Source: Rickettsiales bacterium (GTDB lineage Bacteria > Pseudomonadota > Alphaproteobacteria > Rickettsiales > UBA1997). From it: a DNA stretch of 12,409 nt. The DNA is taken from contig JALQXY010000151.1 of NCBI GenBank assembly GCA_023262945.1, positions 1-12,409 on the forward strand. The letters are read 5' to 3'. The position numbers were made by a program, and so were the translations under genes. This document shows positions 1-6,700 of the stretch, in pieces (positions within the stretch are counted from its first letter, which is position 1; every line of letters starts with the position of its first letter). Under the pieces are notes generated by a model. It saw only the letters and a program-made list of their open reading frames with translations. It did not search any database and had not been told where the DNA came from.

Positions 1-2
1 CA

Positions 3-128
3 GGAGACAATGTCAAATTAACAGTTGAGTTAATATGCCCTATAGCTATGGAAGAAGGTCTAAGATTTGCCATTCGTGAGGGTGGTAGAACAGTAGGTGC
101 AGGAGTAGTAAGTAAAGTTTTGGCATAA
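3..128 (+). CDS. tuf: Elongation factor Tu, C-terminal end (partial)
   Basis: The first 126 bases encode the last 41 residues of EF-Tu, entering at a Gly-Asp-Asn codon run and ending Val-Ser-Lys-Val-Leu-Ala before TAA. The segment is the end of beta-barrel domain 3, recognisable by GDNVKLTVEL and FAIREGGRTVGAGVV. EF-Tu is the cytoplasmic GTPase that carries aminoacyl-tRNA to the ribosomal A site; domain 3 contributes to tRNA and EF-Ts contacts. The 5' part, about 350 residues, lies before the window. No disruption is seen. It is followed after 42 bases by tRNA-Trp and then secE, the classical tufB-type order, and no terminator is visible in that gap, so co-transcription is likely. Confidence 0.97.
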   Translation, partial: GDNVKLTVELICPIAMEEGLRFAIREGGRTVGAGVVSKVLA

Positions 129-170
129 CTTTTTATTTTGCTTGGCATTCAATATATTATTATTTAATTT

Positions 171-246
171 AGGAGCGTAGCTCAATTGGTAGAGTAGCGG
201 TCTCCAAAACCGTTGGTTGGGGGTTCGACTCCTCTCGCTCCTGCCA
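171..246 (+). tRNA. trnW: tRNA-Trp (anticodon CCA)
   Basis: The cloverleaf folds fully. The acceptor stem is AGGAGCG (171-177) with CGCTCCT (236-242), followed by discriminator G243 and an encoded CCA at 244-246. The D arm pairs GCTC with GAGT. The anticodon stem is GCGGT/ACCGT around loop CTCCAAA, placing anticodon CCA at 204-206. The T arm carries TTCGACT. This tRNA decodes UGG. A tRNA-Trp between tuf and secE is a widely conserved arrangement. A CCA anticodon, with UGA used as the nusG stop, fits the standard genetic code. Confidence 0.97.
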
Positions 247-278
247 AGTTTAGGTAAGTAACTTTTTTAGTGAAATAA

Positions 279-455
279 ATGCTAAAATTTTTTAATGAAG
301 TTGTTGAAGAAGCTAAAAAGCTTGAGTTTCCTAAAAAAAAGGAAGTTTACATAACAACTGTCATCATAATGATTTCTGTTATAATATCTTCTCTTTTTAT
401 ACTATTTGCTGATTTTGTTATATCAAAAATCATAACACTAATATTTGGATTGTAG
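279..455 (+). CDS. secE: Preprotein translocase subunit SecE
   Basis: A 58-residue protein beginning MLKFFNEVVEEAKK and ending at TAG. SecE clamps SecY in the SecYEG channel that exports unfolded proteins across the inner membrane. The short single-span form typical of most bacteria is seen: an amphipathic cytoplasmic helix (about residues 2-17), the short hinge LEFPKKKE (15-22), and one membrane span (about 25-48) rich in Ile, Val and Phe. Its place between tRNA-Trp and nusG supports the call as much as the sequence does, because SecE is small and weakly conserved. One oddity: the hinge usually reads Trp-Pro, whereas here Phe precedes the Pro. The start has no Shine-Dalgarno match; it was chosen because it gives the expected N-terminal helix 32 bases after the tRNA. 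Confidence 0.93.
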   Translation: MLKFFNEVVEEAKKLEFPKKKEVYITTVIIMISVIISSLFILFADFVISKIITLIFGL

Positions 456-508
456 AGATTTATATAAATAAAAATAGTTTAGTTTTTTAGTTGATTTTAG
501 ATAAATTT

Positions 509-539
509 ATGACTTGTCAATTTATTATCATAGTATACT
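509..539 (+). promoter_or_regulatory. Weak candidate promoter in the secE-nusG gap
   Basis: The 218-base gap between secE and nusG holds no gene. The best promoter-like site is TTGTCA (514-519) with TATACT (534-539), but the 14-base spacer is too short for a good sigma70 promoter; ATGACT (509-514) with the same -10 gives 19. A 7-bp inverted repeat, ATAAATT (501-507) with AATTTAT (519-525), overlaps the -35. Further on are TTTAGG (554-559) with CCTAAA (579-584) and a run of eight T at 593-600, too loosely arranged to call a terminator. Confidence 0.2.
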
Positions 540-673
540 AAAAATAATTAACTTTTAGGTAAAATTAACAAACTAAACCCTAAATAGACATCTTTTTTTT
601 AAAAGGCTCTAAAAGCTTAATTTTAATCGTGTTTACTTGAATAAATTAATTTTACAGATAAAAATAAATAAAA

Positions 674-1210
674 ATGGCAAAAGAATATAAATGGTATATA
701 TTAAATGTAGTCGCTGGTCAGGAAAATAAAGTTTTATCCGAGATTAAATCAGCTATGATTAGAGGTATAACAAAAGATTTTGTAAAAGATGCTATAGTTC
801 CTTCAAAAACAGTAATAAAAATCAAAAGAGGTCAGAAAAAAGAAGAGATACAAAAACTCTTTCCAGGTTATGTTTTTGTTAACTCTAATTTAGAAGGGGA
901 TACATATAATGTACTAAGATCTATTCCAAAGGTCTCTGGTTTTTTGGGTGGCAAAAATAATCCAGAACCAGTTTCTGAAGATAAAATTAATAAAATATTG
1001 CAATCTATAGAAGATCAGATACAAAAAGAGAATAATGCTATATTTGAAATTGGTGATTCAGTTAAAATTAACGAAGGACCATTTGAAACATTCACCGCTG
1101 TTGTAGAAAAATTTGATCAAGAAAAGAAAAAGATAAAAGTCTCAGTTTCTATTTTTGGTAGAGCTACAGACATTGAACTTGATATAAATCAAGTTGAAAA
1201 AATATCTTGA
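674..1210 (+). CDS. nusG: Transcription termination/antitermination factor NusG
   Basis: A 178-residue protein, close to the usual 175-185. The N-terminal NGN domain (about 5-115) starts EYKWYILNVVAGQENKV and contains LFPGYVFV (62-69), the surface that contacts the RNA polymerase clamp. The C-terminal KOW domain (about 125-178) contains EGPFETFTAVVE and the strongly conserved SVSIFGRAT (157-165), whose Ile-Phe-Gly-Arg loop binds ribosomal S10 or Rho. NusG reduces pausing, couples transcription to translation and assists Rho. The start is the only ATG that gives the normal N-terminus. It has no Shine-Dalgarno, only an A/T leader. The stop is UGA and sits inside a terminator-like hairpin. Small deviation: the usual Ser-Gly in the N-terminal signature is Ala-Gly (residues 14-15). 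Confidence 0.98.
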   Translation: MAKEYKWYILNVVAGQENKVLSEIKSAMIRGITKDFVKDAIVPSKTVIKIKRGQKKEEIQKLFPGYVFVNSNLEGDTYNVLRSIPKVSGFLGGKNNPEPVSEDKINKILQSIEDQIQKENNAIFEIGDSVKINEGPFETFTAVVEKFDQEKKKIKVSVSIFGRATDIELDINQVEKIS

Positions 1211-1234
1211 TACTTTGTATCAACTTATTTTTTT
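1207..1234 (+). terminator. Rho-independent terminator overlapping the nusG stop codon
   Basis: TTGATAC (1207-1213) pairs perfectly with GTATCAA (1217-1223) around a TTT loop, followed by CTTATTTTTTT (1224-1234). The nusG stop TGA (1208-1210) lies in the left arm. A perfect stem with a seven-T tract is the intrinsic terminator form, though seven mostly A/T pairs with a tight loop make a modest stem. It separates nusG from the ribosomal protein genes, which have a promoter candidate just downstream. Confidence 0.65.
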
Positions 1235-1261
1235 AAAAGAAAAGTATTTGCAATATAAATT

Positions 1262-1276
1262 ATTGTAATTTACAAT
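1262..1276. repeat. 15-bp perfect palindrome upstream of the rplK promoter
   Basis: ATTGTAA (1262-1268), one central T, TTACAAT (1270-1276). The palindrome ends two bases before the -35 candidate at 1279. One-base spacing makes it a poor RNA hairpin but a good dimeric DNA-binding site. Its position suits an activator or repressor operator for the ribosomal protein operon, which is inference; an AT-rich chance palindrome is possible. Confidence 0.4.
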
Positions 1277-1278
1277 CC

Positions 1279-1307
1279 TTGACCTTTGTTTTGGATATTT
1301 ATAGAGT
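1279..1307 (+). promoter_or_regulatory. Candidate sigma70 promoter for rplKAJ
   Basis: TTGACC (1279-1284, 5 of 6 to TTGACA), a 17-base spacer, then TAGAGT (1302-1307, 4 of 6 to TATAAT). The alternative -10 TATAGA (1300-1305) gives a 15-base spacer. It lies between the nusG terminator and rplK, where a promoter is needed. Transcription would start near 1313-1315 and leave a leader of under 20 bases before rplK. Confidence 0.5.
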
Positions 1308-1331
1308 TAACTAAAAATAGTTTTTATTTTA

Positions 1332-1766
1332 ATGGCAAGTAAAGAAGTAGCAGGTCTAATAAAATTACAAGTCCCAGTGGGAAAAGCTAATCCAGCACCT
1401 CCTATAGGTCCTGCCTTAGGTCAGAAAGGCCTCAATATTATGGAGTTTTGTAAGCAATTTAATGCTTTAAAATTTGATTTTCCTTCAGGAACTCCAATAC
1501 CTGTAGTTATTACCGCTTATAAAGATAAAAGTTTTGATATTCAAACAAAACTACCTCCGGTATCATACCTAATTATGCAAGAGCTTAATATAAAAAAGGG
1601 TTCTGGTGCCCCAGGTAAAAATTCTGCTGGAAAAATAAGCTTATCGCAAATTGAAAATGTTGCTAAAAAAAAGATAGCAGATATGAATGCTAGTAGCATT
1701 ACTTCTTGTATTGAAATGGTTAAAGGTTCAGCTATTTCAATGGGTTTAGATATTATTGATGGATAA
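1332..1766 (+). CDS. rplK: 50S ribosomal protein L11
   Basis: A 144-residue protein, normal length. L11 binds the 1060 region of 23S rRNA at the GTPase-associated centre, where it helps elongation factors and the stringent response sense the A site. The N-terminal domain (1-70) contains the proline-rich PAPPIGPALGQ (21-31), which with rRNA forms the thiostrepton pocket, and NIMEFCKQFNA (35-45). The C-terminal RNA-binding domain (about 75-144) contains GSGAPGK (90-96) and the family-typical ending VKGSAISMGLDI (130-141). The start gives the canonical N-terminus with no Shine-Dalgarno. rplA begins three bases after the stop, so the two are translationally coupled. First gene after the candidate promoter at 1279-1307. 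Confidence 0.99.
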   Translation: MASKEVAGLIKLQVPVGKANPAPPIGPALGQKGLNIMEFCKQFNALKFDFPSGTPIPVVITAYKDKSFDIQTKLPPVSYLIMQELNIKKGSGAPGKNSAGKISLSQIENVAKKKIADMNASSITSCIEMVKGSAISMGLDIIDG

Positions 1767-1769
1767 CCA

Positions 1770-2474
1770 ATGACTGTAAAAAAAAATAAAGCTAATAAAA
1801 ATAAAAAATTAGAACGCCTTACGTGTATTTCTATGATAGAGGCTATAGATAATGTAAAAGCTAACGCTTCTAAAAGTGCTAGAAAATTTACTGAATCTGT
1901 TGAAATAGCTGTGATGCTTGGTATTGATTCAAAGCAATCTAGTCAAAATATCAAAAGCTCCATAGTTCTGCCAAACGGCACAGGAAAGCAGGTTAAAGTT
2001 GTTGTAATCACTCCTGACGAATCGCTGCAGCAGGCGTCAAAGAAAGCAGGCGCTATTTTGGTTGGCTTTGAAGATTTAATATCAAAAATTGAAGACGGGT
2101 TTACTGAATTTGATAATTGTATTGCGACTCCAGATGCGATGCAGAAATTATCAAAAGCTGCCAAGAAATTGGGTCCTAGAGGCTTAATGCCGAGTCCAAA
2201 AAATGGTACAGTTACTACTGATGTTGTAAAAGCCGTTCAGGATTGCTTAAAAGGTAAAGTAAATTTTAAGAACGAAAAAAATGGCATAGTTCATTGCATG
2301 ATTGGCAAGGTAAATTTTAGCTCTGATGATTTGGCTGCCAATGCTAAATCTGTTATAAAAGCTATAAGAGATGCTAAGCCGGAAGGCGTTAAAGGAAAAT
2401 ATATTAAAAAGTGCTATTTTAGTACAACTATGGGTAGTTCAGTTGAGCTACTTGAAAGTGGTTATAATGCATAA
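1770..2474 (+). CDS. rplA: 50S ribosomal protein L1
   Basis: A 234-residue protein, family length. L1 forms the mobile stalk near the E site that moves deacylated tRNA outward; in many bacteria it also represses its own operon by binding the mRNA. The signature LGPRGLMPSPKNGTVT is at 134-149 in domain II (about 70-160), with domain I formed by both termini. The usual signature reads NPK(L/A/V)GTVT, so Ser141 and Asn144 are mild deviations. The C-terminal RNA-binding strand reads STTMGSSVEL (218-227) where STMGPG is usual. The N-terminus is very Lys/Asn rich (residues 4-13). It starts three bases after rplK; the only ribosome-site hint is GGA at 1761-1763. Confidence 0.98.
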   Translation: MTVKKNKANKNKKLERLTCISMIEAIDNVKANASKSARKFTESVEIAVMLGIDSKQSSQNIKSSIVLPNGTGKQVKVVVITPDESLQQASKKAGAILVGFEDLISKIEDGFTEFDNCIATPDAMQKLSKAAKKLGPRGLMPSPKNGTVTTDVVKAVQDCLKGKVNFKNEKNGIVHCMIGKVNFSSDDLAANAKSVIKAIRDAKPEGVKGKYIKKCYFSTTMGSSVELLESGYNA

Positions 2475-2507
2475 TAAATTTTAAAAGTAATTACAACTAT
2501 TTATATA

Positions 2508-3023
2508 ATGAATAGAGAACAAAAAACTCAGTTAGTTGAAAATTTAAAGCATAATCTTGGTGCTAGTAAATTTGTAGCAATAGTTCACTATGCTGGTATT
2601 AATGATAAAAGTCTTTATGATATTAGGGTTAACTTAAAATCAAAAAGCTGTTCGATGAAAATTGTCAAGAATAACTTGACAAAGATAGCTATCAAAGACA
2701 CTGATCTTGAAGTTATAACTCCACACTTGAATGGTCCTGTTGCATTGCTCTATTCTCAAGATCCAGTTACATTATCTAAGATTGTCTTAGAAAGTGCAAA
2801 GAAAAACAAAAATCTTAAAATAGTAACTGGTTATTTAGATAAATCACTAATTAATGAAGATAAAATTAAAGATTTAGCTAAATTAGGATCTTTAGAGGAA
2901 GTTAGATCTTCTTTTATTGGAGCTTTAAATGCCGTACCTTCTGGATTTATTAGAAATCTTAATTATAATAAAACTACTATAGTTTCTTTAATCAAGAACT
3001 ACATAAAAAAAATTGAGTCGTAA
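2508..3023 (+). CDS. rplJ: 50S ribosomal protein L10
   Basis: A 171-residue protein, near the usual 165-175. L10 anchors the L7/L12 dimers to the 50S subunit at the base of the stalk. The globular N-terminal domain begins MNREQKTQLVENLK and carries KIVKNNL (51-57) and LNGPVALLYSQDPV (74-87), both characteristic. The C-terminal helix (about 140-171) is where L12 dimers bind. It lies 33 bases after rplA with no Shine-Dalgarno; the in-between sequence is A/T rich with no obvious structure, so the mRNA binding site for L10-L12 autoregulation known in other bacteria is not evident. Its stop codon TAA forms part of a hairpin loop in a terminator-like structure. Confidence 0.98.
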   Translation: MNREQKTQLVENLKHNLGASKFVAIVHYAGINDKSLYDIRVNLKSKSCSMKIVKNNLTKIAIKDTDLEVITPHLNGPVALLYSQDPVTLSKIVLESAKKNKNLKIVTGYLDKSLINEDKIKDLAKLGSLEEVRSSFIGALNAVPSGFIRNLNYNKTTIVSLIKNYIKKIES

Positions 3024-3033
3024 GACTCTTTTT
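3015..3033 (+). terminator. Terminator-like hairpin with the rplJ stop codon in its loop
   Basis: GAGTC (3015-3019) and GACTC (3024-3028) form a 5-bp stem closing the loop GTAA (3020-3023), a GNRA-type tetraloop, followed directly by TTTTT (3029-3033). The loop holds the rplJ stop codon TAA (3021-3023). The stem is short but all-Watson-Crick with a stabilising tetraloop. It probably stops or slows a fraction of transcripts before rplL. Confidence 0.5.
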
Positions 3034-3036
3034 AAT

Positions 3037-3086
3037 GAACATTGTTAGCTAATCATAAAAAACATATGATTTGCTGACAATGTTTT
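3037..3086 (+). repeat. Long imperfect hairpin between rplJ and rplL
   Basis: AACATTGTTAGCTAATCAT (3038-3056) pairs with ATGATTTGCTGACAATGTT (3066-3084) over 19 positions with one T.G wobble (3046/3076) and one T-T mismatch (3050/3072); A3057-T3065 and G3037.T3085 can extend it. The loop is 7-9 bases and a short TTTT run (3083-3086) overlaps its end. It follows the rplJ hairpin by three bases. Plausible roles are an attenuator, an RNase III site or an end that protects processed mRNA; the sequence alone cannot decide. Confidence 0.6.
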
Positions 3087-3112
3087 ATCTGCTTATCGTA
3101 CCTTGTTTTGTA

Positions 3113-3141
3113 TGTGCAATAAGCTAAAACTAATTTATATT
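3113..3141 (+). promoter_or_regulatory. Weak candidate promoter for rplL
   Basis: TATATT (3136-3141, 5 of 6 to TATAAT) lies 29 bases before rplL, with TGTGCA (3113-3118, only 3 of 6) 17 bases upstream of it. A second option is TTGTTT (3103-3108) with TAAAAC (3125-3130). Two hairpins precede this point and L12 is needed in several copies per L10, so a separate promoter would make sense, but neither site is strong. Confidence 0.22.
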
Positions 3142-3169
3142 GGTTTATTAACTTTAATTAATTAAAAAA

Positions 3170-3547
3170 ATGACTGCTAATTTAGAGGAATTAAGTAATA
3201 CTTTGTCTGCTCTTACAGTTTTAGAGCTTTCTGAGTTAAGTAAAAAATTAGAAGAAAAGTGGGGTGTTAGTGCCGCTGCTTTTGCTCCTGCCGCCGCTGC
3301 TGCTGTTGTAGCTACAGCTGAAGTTGCTGAAGTAAAAGATAAATTTGAACTAGTTTTAGTTTCTGCTGGTGATAGTAAAATTAATGTTATTAAAGTTGCT
3401 AGAGAGATAACTGGCTTAGGTCTAAAAGAGGCCAAAGACTTAGTTGAAGGTGCTCCAAAAACTCTTAAAAGCGAGGTCCCTAAAGAAGAAGCCGAGCAGC
3501 TATTAAAGAAACTGCAAGATGCTGGCGCAAAAGCTGAGCTTAAATAA
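3170..3547 (+). CDS. rplL: 50S ribosomal protein L7/L12
   Basis: A 125-residue protein, normal length. L12 dimers form the flexible stalk that recruits EF-Tu, EF-G and other translational GTPases. The N-terminal dimerisation domain (about 3-32) contains LSALTVLELSELSKKLEEKWG. An alanine/valine-rich hinge (about 34-55) follows, encoded by a locally GC-richer GCN run (3271-3330). The C-terminal factor-binding domain (57-125) contains FELVLVSAG, the invariant KINVIKVAREITGLGLKEAK (70-89) and LVEGAPK (91-97). The start has no Shine-Dalgarno, just a TAATTAATTAAAAAA leader. It stands alone between hairpins: 146 bases after rplJ and 175 before rpoB, so its dosage may be set separately from both. Confidence 0.99.
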   Translation: MTANLEELSNTLSALTVLELSELSKKLEEKWGVSAAAFAPAAAAAVVATAEVAEVKDKFELVLVSAGDSKINVIKVAREITGLGLKEAKDLVEGAPKTLKSEVPKEEAEQLLKKLQDAGAKAELK

Positions 3548-3552
3548 TTTGC

Positions 3553-3586
3553 AATCTGCCTATTGAATCAAATAGGCAGATTCTTT
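3553..3586 (+). terminator. Strong hairpin after rplL: attenuator or processing site
   Basis: AATCTGCCTATT (3553-3564) and AATAGGCAGATT (3571-3582) form a perfect 12-bp stem with loop GAATCA. The tail is only TTCTTTG, weak for an intrinsic terminator, so partial termination or RNase cleavage is likelier than a full stop. In E. coli the rplL-rpoB spacer also carries an attenuator and an RNase III site, which lower rpoBC expression relative to the ribosomal genes; this looks like the functional counterpart. Confidence 0.65.
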
Positions 3587-3613
3587 GACACGCATTTTAT
3601 TAGTCCTTGTAAT
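3585..3613 (+). promoter_or_regulatory. Near-consensus sigma70 promoter for rpoBC
   Basis: TTGACA (3585-3590, exact consensus), a 17-base spacer, then TGTAAT (3608-3613, 5 of 6 to TATAAT). It begins two bases after the hairpin at 3553-3582. Predicted start near 3619-3621 gives a leader of about 100 bases before rpoB. Within that leader TGTTAG (3645-3650) can pair with CTAACA (3665-3670). This is the best promoter match in the window and would let rpoBC be transcribed independently of rplL. Confidence 0.65.
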
Positions 3614-3722
3614 ATTTTAGATTAACAATTAGTCAGATTCGTGATGTTAGAACTTAAAAGTAACCTAACAAATCGATACCTACAATTCGTAAATAAACTT
3701 CCAACTATTTTATAGAGTAAGC

Positions 3723-6700
3723 ATGGTGCAGATTAGAAATTTTGATCAAAATACTTTGAGAAAAAGTTTTAACTCAGAAAACAATAGCAAAGATTCCGTT
3801 CCTGATTTAACTTCCTTACAAAAAGATTCTTATAAAGATTTTTTACAATTTGATATTCCATCGAAAGATAGAAAGAATATAGGTATTCAATCTGTTTTTA
3901 AATCGGTATTCCCGATTTCTGATTCTGCAGGAAAGGTAACTATTGAATTTTTAGAGTATAATCTTGGAGATCCGAAATATGAAGTCAGTGAATGCGTATC
4001 AGCTGGTAGAACTTTTTCAGCTCCTCTTCGAGCTCAGTTAAGGCTTATTTTATGGCAACAGGATGATGAAAATTCTGATGTTAAAGAGATTAGATCAATA
4101 AAAGAACAAGAGGTATATCTATGTGAGGTACCTTTGATGACAGAAACAGGAAGTTTTGTTATAAATGGAGCAGAGAGAGTTATCGTTTCTCAAATGAGAA
4201 GAGCCCCTGGCGTATTTTTTGATAGCGAGAATGCAAAATTATCAGGATCAAAAACTTATTCTGCAAAAATTGTTCCATATATCGGATCTTGGCTTGATTT
4301 TGAATTTGATGGTAAAGATCTTTTGCATTTTAGAATTGATAAAAAGAAAAAAACACCCGTTTCATCATTGCTGAGAGCTATTGGTTTAAGTTCATCCGAT
4401 ATACTATCATTTTTTTATGGAGCTCAGGAAGCTAGGTTTGATAATGGTAAGTGGGTACTAGATTTTAATCCTGACTTATTCCTTGGTAAAAAATCTCCTT
4501 ATAGTTTGGTATGCTCTAAAACTGGTAAGACAGTACTAGAGGAAGGTGATAAAGTTAATAAAAAAACTTTGCAGAAGTTAAATGAAGCTAACTTTAAAAG
4601 TTACATTTTAACAGAAGATGTTTTATATGGATATGTAGTGGTAGAAGATCTTTATGAATCTGAAACTGGTGAAATACTTATAGAATCTGGATCTGAGCTT
4701 AATAGCGAAGGTTTAGACGTTTTACGAAAGCTTAATTTTGATAAAATCAAGATTGTCAATCCAAGTAAATCAGATATTGGTACATATATCTATAACACCA
4801 TGATGTCTGATAAAAGTCAAAATGAAAAAGATGCTCTTTTTGAAATTTACAAATCAGTAAGATTAGGTGAGGCACCTTCATCTGTTGATATTGCTAAAAA
4901 TTATTTTGATAATCTGTTTTTTTCTGACTACCGCTATAATTTGTCTGAAGTTGGTAGAATGAAGATAAATCATAGACTTGGAATTGATGTGGATCAAAAT
5001 TTAACCCACCTTTCTAAAGAAGATATAAAAAATACTATAAGAATTTTATGTGAAATTAAGCATAATGATTTAAAAACTGATGACATTGATAGTCTTTCAA
5101 ATAGAAGAGTTAGATCCGTTGGCGAGCTCGTTGAAAATCAATTAAGAATTGGAATGGTTAGAGTTGAAAAAACCATTCTAGAAAAAATAGGATCTGTTGA
5201 AGTTGATACTATAATGCCACAAAGTTTAATAAATTCAAAACCTCTTATAACTGCTGTTAAAGATTTTTTTGCTACCTCTCAATTATCTCAATTTATGGAT
5301 CAAACTAATCCATTATCTGATATAACTCACAAGAGAAGAATATCTGCCCTTGGCCCAGGTGGATTAACTAGAGAAAGAGCTAGCTTTGAAGTCAGGGATG
5401 TTCATCCAACTCACTATGGTAGAATTTGTCCAATTGAAACTCCTGAAGGTCAAAATATTGGTTTGATTAATAGCTTGGCTACTTATGCTAGGGTTAATAA
5501 ATATGGTTTTATTGAGACTCCATATCGAAAAGTTAACAATGGTTATATTACTAGTGAGATTGTTTATCTATCGGCAATGGAGGAGTCTGAATTCACTATT
5601 GCTCAATCCAATATCAACACTAATGATGAAGGAAAGATAATTTCCGAAATAGTACGCTGTCGTAAAAATAACGAATTTATTATATCTGCCCCTAGTGAAG
5701 TAGATTATGTGGATGTTTCAACTAAGCAAATAGTATCAGTGGCTACGACATTAATTCCTTTTTTAGAGAATGATGATGCTAATAGGGCTTTGATGGGTTC
5801 AAACATGCAACGTCAAGCTGTTCCTCTTTTGATTCCGGATGCTCCATTAGTTGGTACTGGAATGGAGGCTGTTATTGCTGCTGATTCTGGAGTAGCTATT
5901 AAAGCAAAAGATAGTGGTATAGTAAAATTTGTTGATGCGTCTAAAATCATCATCGAATCCGAATCTGATGATTTGCCATGCGTTGAGGTTTACAATCTAA
6001 AAAAATATAAGCGCACAAATCAAGACACTTGTGTTAATCAAAAGCCTGTGGTAGAAATTGGGCAAAGAGTAACTAAAGGTCAGATTATTTCAGACGGTCA
6101 CAGTATTAAAAATGGTGAAATAGCTCTTGGTAAAAATGTTAGAGTTGCTTTTATGCCATGGAATGGTTATAATTTTGAAGATTCTATAATTATTTCTGAA
6201 AAAATAATCTCTGATGATGTCTTTACCTCAATCCATATTGAAGAGTTAGAGGTAGTTGCTAGAGATACTAGATTAGGACCTGAAGAAATTACACGAGATA
6301 TTCCAAATATCAGTGAAGAAGTGTTATCTAAGCTTGATGAAGAGGGTATTATACATATAGGTGCTGAAATTGCTCCTGGTGACATTTTGGTTGGTAAAAC
6401 CACCCCTAAAAGCGAAGCTCCTATGACTCCAGAAGAAAAACTGTTAAAGGTTATTTTTGGTGAAAAAGCTTCTGATGTTAAAGACTCTTCTCTTTATGCT
6501 TCTGCAGATGTAAGTGGTACAGTTGTTGATGTTAAAATATTTTCGCGTAAAGGTATAGAAAAAGATGAAAGATCTATCTATATCGAAATGCAAAAAATTG
6601 AAGAATTAAGAAAAGCAAAAGATTTAAGGGTGGAGTTTTTAGATAACTCTCTAACTAACTCTTTAACAAAAGCATTTCTTAATAAAAAAATTACCAACAA

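Noticed and set aside
142..168. Promoter-like TTGGCA (142-147) and TTTAAT (163-168) before tRNA-Trp
   Set aside because: The spacer is 15 bases and the predicted start would fall inside the tRNA. Co-transcription with tuf is simpler.
509..541. Tiny open frame of 10 codons in the secE-nusG gap
   Set aside because: Too short, no ribosome site, no similarity; expected by chance.
1208..1210. UGA of nusG as a possible sense (Trp) codon
   Set aside because: The protein ends where NusG normally ends, Trp is encoded by TGG elsewhere, and the tRNA-Trp has a CCA anticodon. Standard code is the simplest reading.
3154..3435. Minus-strand open frame of 93 codons opposite rplL
   Set aside because: Its Ala-rich stretch is just the complement of the L12 hinge codons; rplL is certain on the other strand.
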